A stretch of 15,848 bases of DNA from an uncultured Dialister sp. (GTDB lineage Bacteria > Bacillota > Negativicutes > Veillonellales > Dialisteraceae): contig NZ_UPZP01000049.1 of assembly GCF_900538805.1 (NCBI RefSeq), positions 1 through 15,848 of the forward strand, in the 5' to 3' direction. The notes under the pieces were generated by a model, which was given only the letters and a program-made list of their open reading frames with translations, was not told the DNA's origin and did not search any database. Shown here in pieces: positions 6,624 to 11,675 of this stretch. The first letter of the stretch is position 1, and the number at the start of each line of letters is the position of its first letter. The translations under genes and the position numbers were made by a program.

Positions 6624-6653
6624 AAAAAAACTTCACCCCTCCATGGGACGAAG
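6624..6653 (-). terminator. Regulated terminator of the serS T-box
   Basis: A ten-pair stem (two wobble-type pairs) with loop ATGGA is followed by seven Ts on the minus strand. It sits between the T-box sequence and the serS ribosome-binding site, as expected for transcriptional T-box control. Confidence 0.88.
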
Positions 6654-6825
6654 TCATCGCGGTGCCACCCAATTTGCAAAAGCCAGCTCACAGTTTGTAT
6701 CGGTCACCAGCCGTCCGGTTCCTCACCGGCCGCTCCTGAGTGGAAACTTCCCCTTCTGCCAAGACTTTCACCAGCCGTCTTTTCTCTAAAGGCATAAGGA
6801 AAAGGTATTCTCTTTCCCTGCGTTG
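6624..6825 (-). promoter_or_regulatory. T-box riboswitch leader of serS
   Basis: The minus-strand leader of about 200 bases contains the T-box core TGGCACCGCG (complement of 6658-6667), which pairs with the uncharged tRNA acceptor end. It is followed directly by the competing terminator ACTTCGTCCC / GGGGTGAAGT with a T-run (6624-6653). Upstream, Stem I carries GCTGGTGAAAGTC (around 6763-6775), matching the distal T-box motif. A candidate specifier codon is UCC followed by A (complement of 6741-6744), a serine codon, which fits the gene controlled. The T-box call is firm. The exact specifier would need a fold to confirm. Confidence 0.93.
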
Positions 6826-6830
6826 TCCTT

Positions 6831-6859
6831 ATTATAGCGCCGGTATCGGGGTTTGTAAA
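6831..6859 (-). promoter_or_regulatory. serS promoter
   Basis: Minus strand TTTACA (6854-6859), a 17-base spacer, then TATAAT (6831-6836): a near-consensus housekeeping promoter placed just before the T-box leader. Confidence 0.85.
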
Positions 6860-6910
6860 GATATATTTAGGCTCCTTTGCGGCCAGGGTTCAAAGGTGTC
6901 AGAGGGGAAA

Positions 6911-6985
6911 GGTTCTTAAGTTTGACCGGCCTATGGCCGGAGGGTTCTTAGGTTTGACGCAGCCTGTGGCTGCGAGGGTTGTGGT
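6911..6985 (+). repeat. P modules, two tandem copies
   Basis: GGTTCTTAAGTTTGA with CCGGCC-TAT-GGCCGG (6926-6940), then GGTTCTTAGGTTTGAC with GCAGCC-TGT-GGCTGC (6959-6973), then GAGGGTTGTGGT. The 16-base leader of the second copy is identical to that at 4594-4609, yet the palindrome arms differ (GCAGCC here, AGCGGCC there). Confidence 0.78.
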
Positions 6986-7076
6986 ATCGCCGCTTCGCGG
7001 CGATGAGTTTGTATGCCTCCTTCGGCGGCATTGCTGCCTGTCGGCAGCGAAAACCAAACAACCTCGCTTCGCTCGT

Positions 7077-7162
7077 GGAAATGCACCCCTATCCCCGCCT
7101 GCGGCGGTACTTCCCCCGGAGGGGGAAGTGGTGGCGCCAGCCACCGATAGGGGTGCATTTCC
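7077..7162. repeat. Cloverleaf-like inverted repeat with a 17-base perfect outer stem
   Basis: GGAAATGCACCCCTATC (7077-7093) pairs perfectly with 7146-7162. Between the arms are three consecutive hairpins: CCGCC-TGC-GGCGG, ACTTCCCCC-GGA-GGGGGAAGT (7109-7129) and GGTGGC-GCCA-type GCCACC (7129-7145). The first two hairpins with the preceding CCTATCC form a plus-oriented M1 module. The whole could fold as a four-way junction in single-stranded DNA or RNA. A partial relative (GGGGTGCATTTCC) is at 11486-11498. Confidence 0.8.
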
Positions 7163-7167
7163 TATGT

Positions 7168-7250
7168 GGAGACCCTGCAGAGGGTCTCCAAGTCGGGCGA
7201 AGTTGGTCCTTAGCCTGCACATAAAAGGACCTTCCTCAGAATCGCCCGAC
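7168..7250 (+). repeat. M4 structured element, copy A
   Basis: Three stems in a row: GGAGACCC / GGGTCTCC with loop TGCAGA (7168-7189), an outer stem GTCGGGCGA / TCGCCCGAC (7192-7200 with 7242-7250), and an inner stem GGTCCTT / AAGGACC (7205-7211 with 7225-7231) closing the loop AGCCTGCACATAA. Copies at 11017-11097 and 15762-15845 keep the loops but have other complementary arms. Confidence 0.78.
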
Positions 7251-7283
7251 CGATCCGACAAGGCGTTTGTATGGTTTTACCAG

Positions 7284-7315
7284 CCCACTAGCACACTAAC
7301 CCACTAGCACACTAG
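7284..7315 (+). repeat. 16-base tandem repeat, two units
   Basis: CCCACTAGCACACTAA is followed directly by CCCACTAGCACACTAG. It lies between the M4 element and the rsmA terminator. Confidence 0.8.
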
Positions 7316-7328
7316 CCAACCAGTCAGC

Positions 7329-7355
7329 AAAACCCGGAGATTTCTCTCCGGGTTC
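7329..7355 (-). terminator. Intrinsic terminator of the regulator-rnmV-rsmA operon
   Basis: Minus strand stem AACCCGGAGA / TCTCCGGGTT with loop GAAA, followed by a short T-run (four Ts counting the stem end), 5 bases after the rsmA stop. The stem is strong and the T-run is short. Confidence 0.75.
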
Positions 7356-7359
7356 CTTA

Positions 7360-8220
7360 TTATTCATGAATCTTGTCATACCAGGCGTCTGCCAGGCGGC
7401 CGTATTCTTCCATGGAGAAGGTTTCTCCCCTTCTCTTGCCGTCGATTCCGGCTTTTGCAAGGATTTCCGGTATCCAGTCGGCAGGAATACCGCCGGATTT
7501 CATGGCGTTGGTGAATACTTTTCTGCGCTGGCCAAAGCCCATTTTTACCAAGGAGAAGAAAAGTTTTCTGTCTTTCACTTCTACCGCCGGTTTTTCCCTT
7601 CTCCGGATTTTGAGGACCGTGGAGGTGACCTGAGGTCTTGGGATGAAGGCGGAGGGAGGGATGTCAAGCACCCTTTCCGCGGTGCAGTCAAAGTTGACTG
7701 CCAATGTCAATGCACCGTAGTCCTTGGATCCCGGCAGGGCCAGGATGCGGTCGGCCACTTCCTTCTGCATCATGAATACAAAAAGGGAAATGGGCAGGTC
7801 CGACTGGATGAGGGAAAGGAGGATGGGCGTGGTAATGTAGTAGGGCAGATTGGCGGCGCATCGCCAGTCCCGGTCTCCCAAAATGGTTTTCAGGTCTGCC
7901 TTCAGCACATCCTCATAAATGATATGGATATTTTTATAATGTTCCAGGGTGTGGGAAAGCACCCGTTCCAGACTTTTGTCCAGTTCAAAAGCGGTGACGT
8001 CAGCCCCTGTTTCCGCCAGAGCCTGTGTCAAGGTGCCTATGCCGGCTCCGATTTCCATGACCGGCACATGCTCTCCCAGTTCCGCCGCTTCTGCTATGGC
8101 CGATACCACATCCGGGCGGATAAGGAAATTCTGCCCCAGCTTATGTTTGGCATGGATGCCAAACCGGCGGATCACATACTGCACCACCTGGCGGTCTGCA
8201 AGATTGGCTTCCAGCATCAT
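7360..8220 (-). CDS. rsmA: 16S rRNA (adenine1518/1519-N6)-dimethyltransferase RsmA (KsgA)
   Basis: 286 residues. Dimethylates the two adjacent adenines of the helix 45 loop in 16S rRNA, a late check in small-subunit assembly. Seen in order: HKLGQNFL (26-33), the SAM loop EIGAGIGTLT (56-65), FELDKSL with the acidic ribose-binding residue (E79), the catalytic NLPYYITTP (124-132), then FIPRPQVTSTV and the C-terminal helical domain with GFGQRRKVFTNAM. The start is the ATG whose first base is 8220. It overlaps the rnmV stop (ATGA), and a GGGAGGA lies 4 bases upstream inside rnmV. A second ATG follows immediately. Coupling with rnmV, which matures 5S rRNA, is a known arrangement that joins two rRNA-processing steps. 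Confidence 0.96.
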   Translation of the reverse strand: MMLEANLADRQVVQYVIRRFGIHAKHKLGQNFLIRPDVVSAIAEAAELGEHVPVMEIGAGIGTLTQALAETGADVTAFELDKSLERVLSHTLEHYKNIHIIYEDVLKADLKTILGDRDWRCAANLPYYITTPILLSLIQSDLPISLFVFMMQKEVADRILALPGSKDYGALTLAVNFDCTAERVLDIPPSAFIPRPQVTSTVLKIRRREKPAVEVKDRKLFFSLVKMGFGQRRKVFTNAMKSGGIPADWIPEILAKAGIDGKRRGETFSMEEYGRLADAWYDKIHE

Positions 8221-8759
8221 GCATCCTCCCGGCACATTTGCAGTGCTCTATCCCATTCTTCACGGGTAATACCATAATGGTTGAGTCTTTTTACAAACTG
8301 TTTGCCATTTCCATAGCCAATGCCTAAAATGGCGCCCACTTTAGCCCTTTTGACAGAGGAATCCGGACTGCCTGCAAGGCCTTCTGCGAAGAGGTCAGCA
8401 GCAGAAAAGAGACCGGAGTCTTCCTGATAAAGGATGCGAAGTGTTTCCAGTGCTTTCCGAATGGATGCGGGCGATGCGTCTTCGATGCCCACATCATCTG
8501 CCGTAGAGGCTTCCGACTTGGGTACGAAGGCATGGAGGGCATGGGGAAACAGCTTGGAAAGGCGCTGCCGGATACGTTCTCCCGGTCCGTCAGGGTCCGT
8601 AAGGATGATAATCCCCCTTTTTTCATAGGCATAACGGATTTTTTCAATGGTTTCCTTCTTCAGGGCAAACCCTTCCGTGGCAATCATATCCGCATCCACT
8701 GCCATGCCTACCCGGGCTATATCCGACTTTCCTTCCACCACAATCACTTGTTTAATCAT
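8217..8759 (-). CDS. rnmV: Ribonuclease M5 (5S rRNA maturation)
   Basis: 180 residues. Cleaves the 5S rRNA precursor to give mature ends. The N-terminal Toprim domain shows VVEGKSD (with the catalytic Glu at 9) and TDPDGPGERIR (metal-binding Asp55 and Asp57). The family C-terminal part includes VKRAKVGAILGIGYGNGKQFVKRLNHYGIT, typical of RNase M5. The start ATG (8757-8759) gives MIKQVIVVEGK, the usual beginning. The frame extends further upstream, but that would overlap the response regulator gene. It starts 1 base after the regulator's stop codon and overlaps rsmA by four bases, so translation is probably coupled on both sides. The ribosome-binding site (AGGGA) is moderate. Confidence 0.95.
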   Translation of the reverse strand: MIKQVIVVEGKSDIARVGMAVDADMIATEGFALKKETIEKIRYAYEKRGIIILTDPDGPGERIRQRLSKLFPHALHAFVPKSEASTADDVGIEDASPASIRKALETLRILYQEDSGLFSAADLFAEGLAGSPDSSVKRAKVGAILGIGYGNGKQFVKRLNHYGITREEWDRALQMCREDA

Positions 8760-8760
8760 A

Positions 8761-9441
8761 TCAGTCCCTGGCAGCGTATCCGATACCACGGACCGTATGG
8801 ATGTATTTCTTTCCTACTTTTTCATCAATCTTGCTTCTGAGGTAGCGGATGTACACGTCCACAATATTGGTCTTTCCTGCATAGCCGTAGCCCCATACCT
8901 TTTCCAGGATTTCTTCTCTCTTGATGACGCGGTTCTTGTTTTTAGCCAGGAAAAGAAGGAGGTCAAATTCCTTTTTCGTAAGGTCAATCACCTCATCCCC
9001 TGCCCGCACTTCATGGCGGTCGGGATAAATGGACAGGTCACCGATGGTGAATGCGGGATCCACAATAATCTTCGGTTCTTCGTGACGGCGGAGAGCTGCA
9101 TGGATTCTGGCAATCAATTCCTTGGTGGCATAGGGTTTTGTCATATAATCATCGGCGCCCGCATTGAGGGCATTCACCTTGGCATCCACGCTGGTATCGG
9201 AGGACAGGTAAATCACAGGAATGGGGCTGATTTCTCTCACCTTTCCCAGGATTTCATGACCGCCTTTCATCGGTTCATCGGGGTCAAGAATAATAATATC
9301 CGCCTGTCTCTGGCCTGCCAGGTCAACGGCATTATCTCCGGTATTGTCAATCAGGCTGGTGAAGCCCGCTTCCTCCAGCTTCAGCTGCATGAAACGGCTC
9401 ACACTGGGGTCGTGTTCAATAATTAATACACAGTTTCTCAT
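8761..9441 (-). CDS. OmpR/PhoB-family response regulator, no kinase neighbour
   Basis: 226 residues: receiver domain (1-118) joined to a winged-helix DNA-binding domain (128-226). Receiver: phosphoacceptor D53 in ILDPDEP, S80 in YLSSD in place of the usual Thr, and K102 in TKPY. The acidic pocket is unusual: LIIEHDPS has E9-H10 where most regulators have two acidic residues, so magnesium binding may be altered. DNA-binding domain: LTKKEFDLLLFLAKNKNRVIKREEILEKVWG, NIVDVYIRYLRSKID and the wing IHTVRGIGY, all canonical. Start: GGGAGG lies 4 bases before the ATG at 9442-9444 and 7 before the adjacent ATG at 9439-9441. A further in-frame ATG at 9490-9492 lacks a ribosome-binding site. No histidine kinase gene is adjacent; instead it is co-transcribed with rnmV and rsmA. 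Confidence 0.9.
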   Translation of the reverse strand: MRNCVLIIEHDPSVSRFMQLKLEEAGFTSLIDNTGDNAVDLAGQRQADIIILDPDEPMKGGHEILGKVREISPIPVIYLSSDTSVDAKVNALNAGADDYMTKPYATKELIARIHAALRRHEEPKIIVDPAFTIGDLSIYPDRHEVRAGDEVIDLTKKEFDLLLFLAKNKNRVIKREEILEKVWGYGYAGKTNIVDVYIRYLRSKIDEKVGKKYIHTVRGIGYAARD

Positions 9442-9483
9442 CATAGTACCTCCCAAAGGCAAATAGCAAAAACAAATTAAAAA

Positions 9484-9549
9484 GGCTGCCATGATTATTG
9501 TTGTTATTATAGGAATTTGATTGTTATTATTATTTCCTTTGAAGCAGCC
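9484..9549 (-). promoter_or_regulatory. Leader hairpin with T-run before the response regulator gene
   Basis: In the minus transcript GGCTGC (9544-9549) can pair with GCAGCC (9484-9489), which is followed by TTTTT. The loop is long (about 54 bases) and made of AT-rich AATAATAACAA-like repeats. The GC arm plus T-run resembles an attenuator, but the loop is longer than usual for an intrinsic terminator. Confidence 0.3.
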
Positions 9550-9588
9550 GACATAAGTTCTGTTCAGGAACTTAAAATTTCTATAATC

Positions 9589-9616
9589 ATCATACCATGA
9601 AATTTGGTGATTTCAA
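9589..9616 (-). promoter_or_regulatory. Promoter of the response regulator-rnmV-rsmA operon
   Basis: Minus strand TTGAAA (9611-9616), a 16-base spacer, then TATGAT (9589-9594) preceded by TGG, which makes it an extended -10. It predicts a leader of about 140 bases before the regulator start. Confidence 0.6.
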
Positions 9617-9799
9617 GTCTTTTCTGTATGAAATAAAAGAGAAATATTAATTGCCATTTAATTATTAGAATGAAATTATATATTGCGTTTCCTATTACAA
9701 CAGAATTTATTCGTAAAAAGTTCCGTAATTATCAGATTTTTATGAATTCATATTCACTCAGGTCTATATTAAAAATACAATTAAAATTGTCCTTGTACC

Positions 9800-9818
9800 T
9801 ATACCCCCTATGGGTATA
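9800..9818. promoter_or_regulatory. Palindrome resembling a CsoR-family operator
   Basis: TATACCC-CCTAT-GGGTATA is an inverted repeat with a C/G-tract core and AT flanks. This is the general form of operators bound by CsoR/CstR-type regulators of copper or sulfide genes. No such regulator or efflux gene is in the window, and lgt starts 200 bases away, so the regulated transcript is unclear. Confidence 0.35.
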
Positions 9819-9856
9819 AAAGTTTTTTATTGTTAGTGGCGAATTAGATTAATATA

Positions 9857-9899
9857 TGTACATACGGTACATTTGCTAATAAATGTATCATTAGATACA
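9857..9899. repeat. Two adjacent short inverted repeats upstream of lgt
   Basis: TGTAC-ATACG-GTACA (9857-9871) and TGTATC-ATTA-GATACA (9884-9899), with centres about 27 bases apart, share the TGTA...TACA form. They lie about 40-80 bases upstream of the likely lgt -10 and could be paired operator sites. Confidence 0.35.
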
Positions 9900-9915
9900 A
9901 ATTGGGGCAGTTCGA

Positions 9916-9942
9916 TTGCCCTATTGCAGATTATTGTATAAT
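9916..9942 (+). promoter_or_regulatory. Candidate lgt promoter
   Basis: An exact TATAAT (9937-9942) with a weak -35-like TTGCCC (9916-9921) at a short 15-base spacing. Transcription would start about 70 bases before lgt. A weak GACC/GGTC hairpin with a T-run (9971-9992) lies in the leader. Confidence 0.4.
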
Positions 9943-10018
9943 TGTATAAAGAAAATTCCGGCAAGGCCGTGACCATGTACAGCGGTCTTTTTCATTTCAT
10001 GCAAAGGAGACTTTATCC

Positions 10019-10813
10019 ATGCACCAGTATGTAACATTTATCGGCGGCTTTCCCATCCGCTTCTATGGCATCTTTTTTTCTTTAGGCATTATATTCGGCT
10101 GCATTATGGCCTACTATTTCCTAAAAAAGGATGGACGGGGCTGGCATGAATGCATGTTTGACCTGGGCCTCACTATCGCCTTCGTCGGTATCATCGGCGG
10201 AAGGCTTTGGGATGTTTTCTTCTTCGACTGGGATTATTACCATAACCACCTGCTTGAAATCCCCTTCGTGTGGCAGGGAGGCATGGCCATCCAAGGCGGC
10301 GTCATCTTTGCATGCATCGCCGGATATATTTTCCTGAAGAAAAGGCATATTCCGGTACTGCAGTTTGCTGACATCATCGCTCCGGCCATCATCTTCGGCC
10401 AGGCCATCGGCCGCATTGCGAACTTCATGAACGGCGACGCCTTCGGCCACCCCACCGGCGCCGACTTCGGCATCCTCTACCCCTCCACCACCCTGGCCTA
10501 CCACACCTACGGCGCCCAGCCCCTGTGGCCGGCAGAGGTCTGGGAATGCCAGGGAGACCTCATCATTCTGGGCCTTCTCCTCTGGTACTCCTGCTTCAAA
10601 CACGCCAGAGGCACCACCTTCTGCCTCTACATTATGCTTTACTCCCTCCTCCGTTTCTTCCTGGAAAACTTTCGGGGAGACTACGGCACATTGGCCCTGG
10701 GCCTCAAAAGCGCCCAGCTCACAGCGCTGGCAGGATTCGTGGGAGCAGCGGTGGTGTTTGTTTATTTCTCTATTAAGTACAGAAATGATAGAGTGGATAG
10801 TTCGGTAAAGTAA
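10019..10813 (+). CDS. lgt: Prolipoprotein diacylglyceryl transferase
   Basis: 264 residues. An integral membrane enzyme that moves diacylglycerol from phosphatidylglycerol to the lipobox cysteine of prolipoproteins, the first step of lipoprotein maturation. About seven transmembrane segments are visible. Family landmarks: FPIRFYGIFF (11-20, catalytic-region Tyr), GGMAIQGG (87-94), the Lgt signature GRIANFMNGDAFGHP (131-145), and RFFLENFRGD near the C-terminus (Arg of the second active-site loop). Two key positions differ from the E. coli enzyme: Q92 sits where E. coli has His103, and D140 where E. coli has Glu151. These may be lineage variants. AAGGAG lies 9 bases before the ATG. It is transcribed alone, and repeat region III begins right after the stop. 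Confidence 0.95.
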   Translation: MHQYVTFIGGFPIRFYGIFFSLGIIFGCIMAYYFLKKDGRGWHECMFDLGLTIAFVGIIGGRLWDVFFFDWDYYHNHLLEIPFVWQGGMAIQGGVIFACIAGYIFLKKRHIPVLQFADIIAPAIIFGQAIGRIANFMNGDAFGHPTGADFGILYPSTTLAYHTYGAQPLWPAEVWECQGDLIILGLLLWYSCFKHARGTTFCLYIMLYSLLRFFLENFRGDYGTLALGLKSAQLTALAGFVGAAVVFVYFSIKYRNDRVDSSVK

Positions 10814-10859
10814 GGGGGCAGAAGGTTGTGGTATCGCCCAGGGGCCGCGAAGCGGCCCA

Positions 10860-10913
10860 GGTTCAGAGGGTTAAAAAGGTTCAGAGGGTTCAGAGGGTTC
10901 AGAGGGTTCAAAG
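10860..10913 (+). repeat. 9-base tandem array GGTTCAGAG, six units
   Basis: Units are GGTTCAGAG, GGTTAAAAA, GGTTCAGAG three times, and GGTTCAAAG. Shorter arrays of the same unit occur at 15444-15470 (three units) and, on the minus strand, at about 11617-11643. Traces are at 6888-6905. Confidence 0.88.
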
Positions 10914-11016
10914 GGGAAGGTATCGCCTTCGGCGATGAGTATATAGTCAGCGTTACGGGATTGCCCTTATTGTCACCACTGCTACATGACGAAGAGCAAG
11001 AGCCCCCTTCCACAGG

Positions 11017-11097
11017 CAGAAATCCTGCAGAGGATTTCTGAGCCGGGCTCTTGTGTGAGCATAGCCTGCACATCAAGCGAACACCTTAAAGCCCGGC
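11017..11097 (+). repeat. M4 structured element, copy B
   Basis: CAGAAATCC / GGATTTCTG with loop TGCAGA (11017-11040), outer stem GCCGGGCT / AGCCCGGC (11042-11049 with 11090-11097), and inner stem GTGT-GA-GC / GC-GA-ACAC around the conserved AGCCTGCACAT loop. The arms differ from copy A at almost every position but remain complementary. It interrupts an M1 module and is flanked by CAGG on both sides. Confidence 0.75.
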
Positions 11098-11159
11098 CAG
11101 CAGGTGTCGCCATTAGGCGACGGAGGCTAGGAGCGTTAAGTCTTGGGAAAAAGTTCGGA

Positions 11160-11201
11160 CCTATCCTCAGGGCTTCGCCCAGCTCCTTCCTGAGGAAGGA
11201 G
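11160..11201 (+). repeat. M1 module, plus orientation
   Basis: CCTATCCTC, inner hairpin AGGGC-TTC-GCCC, then CTCCTTCC-TGA-GGAAGGAG, followed by the GCGTTACGGGATT block as at 5016. It matches 4968-5010 except for the inverted inner stem. Confidence 0.75.
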
Positions 11202-11395
11202 CCTGCGTTACGGGATTGTCTTCCTGTATCATATAGCATGATAAACATTCTGCTGATTGGCTCACTGCGTTCGCCACCCCCTATCCGGCTGCGCCGGACT
11301 TCCCCTATTCAGGGGGCAGAATAAACCGCCGAGAAGCAATTATTCATAAGTAACTCAAAGCATAGCGTCGCTAGAATCTCCCCCTCCGGGGTGGC

Positions 11396-11451
11396 AAGCG
11401 AACACGATTCGTAGGGAGCCCTTGGGCGACTGAGAATCGTGTGAGACGCTT
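11396..11451. repeat. Long two-part hairpin
   Basis: AAGCG / CGCTT (outer, 11396-11400 with 11447-11451) and ACACGATTC / GAATCGTGT (11402-11410 with 11434-11442) enclose a small GCCC-TT-GGGC stem. It shares the GCGAACAC and GTGTGAG arms with M4 copy B. Confidence 0.6.
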
Positions 11452-11591
11452 TCCCGTGGAGAGACGCCGCCGCAGGCGGCAGAAGGGGTGCATTTCCCCG
11501 CCCGAAGGGCGGTTTGCATGTTTTCCCACGGGCGAAGCCCGGTTGTAAAGGTTTTATTCATATTGGCGGCAGAGCCGCCCACCACAACCCT

Positions 11592-11660
11592 CACGGCCGA
11601 AGGCCGTGTCAAACTTCAGAACCCTTTGAACCTTTTGAACCCTCACGCCCGAAAGGGCGT
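11592..11660 (-). repeat. P modules in minus orientation, two copies
   Basis: On the minus strand GGTTCTGAAGTTTGAC leads into ACGGCC-TTC-GGCCGT (11593-11607) and GAGGGTTGT. The other copy has GGAC, then ACGCCC-TTTC-GGGCGT (11645-11660) and GAGGGTTC. The flank grammar is the same as in regions I and II with different palindromes. The second lies 16 bases past the sfsA stop and may help end its transcript, although it lacks a T-run. Confidence 0.72.
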
Positions 11661-11675
11661 GTCCATAAGGCCGTT

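Larger units (their letters stand above)
6860..7328. repeat. Repeat region II: palindromic module mosaic between serS and rsmA
   Basis: No credible gene. In order: 9-base units (6888-6905), P modules with palindromes at 6926-6940 and 6959-6973, the H hairpin 6986-7004, small hairpins CGCC/GGCG and CTGCC/GGCAG (7015-7048), a cloverleaf-like inverted repeat (7077-7162), an M4 structured element (7168-7250) and a 16-base tandem repeat (7284-7315). Open frames overlapping on both strands result from the GC-rich palindromes. Confidence 0.8.
9445..10018. other. AT-rich intergenic region between divergent regulator operon and lgt
   Basis: About 570 bases, much more AT-rich than the coding regions, with no supported gene. 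It holds the minus promoter of the regulator operon (9589-9616) and that operon's leader with two hairpins (9484-9575). It also holds a CsoR-like palindrome (9800-9818), two further inverted repeats (9857-9871, 9884-9899) and a likely lgt promoter (TATAAT at 9937-9942). Short frames of 17 and 49 codons occur without ribosome-binding sites. Confidence 0.7.
10814..11670. repeat. Repeat region III: palindromic module mosaic between convergent lgt and sfsA
   Basis: About 855 bases without a credible gene. In order: GGGCCGC-GAA-GCGGCCC (10842-10858), a 9-base tandem array (10860-10913), an H hairpin (10922-10936), a GCGTTACGGGATT block, a partial M1 split by an M4 element (11001-11133), a plus M1 (11160-11201) and a diverged plus M1 (11279-11316). 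Then follow a long two-stem hairpin (11396-11451), several 3-base-loop hairpins (CCGCC/GGCGG, CGGGC/GCCCG, GGCGGC/GCCGCC, 11466-11579) and two minus-oriented P modules (11592-11660). Open frames here show repeat-derived peptides such as RGFRGF and have no ribosome-binding sites. Confidence 0.8.

Noticed and set aside
7168..7250. M4 as an integron attC site
   Set aside because: attC sites need conserved RYYYAAC/GTTRRRY ends and extrahelical bases. M4 instead keeps its loops constant and its ends variable, and no integrase or cassette gene is near.
9670..9819. 49-codon frame (MKLYIAFPITTEF...) in the AT-rich gap
   Set aside because: No ribosome-binding site, base composition like the surrounding non-coding DNA, and its end runs into the CsoR-like palindrome. 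A 17-codon frame at 9597-9650 fails for the same reasons.
10860..10913. CRISPR-like array
   Set aside because: Units of 9 bases are contiguous with no spacers, and no cas genes are present.
10986..11612. Open frames of 85-140 codons in repeat region III, and similar ones at 6899-7307
   Set aside because: They run across GC-rich palindromes on both strands, have no ribosome-binding sites, and translate module sequences that also occur in other frames elsewhere.
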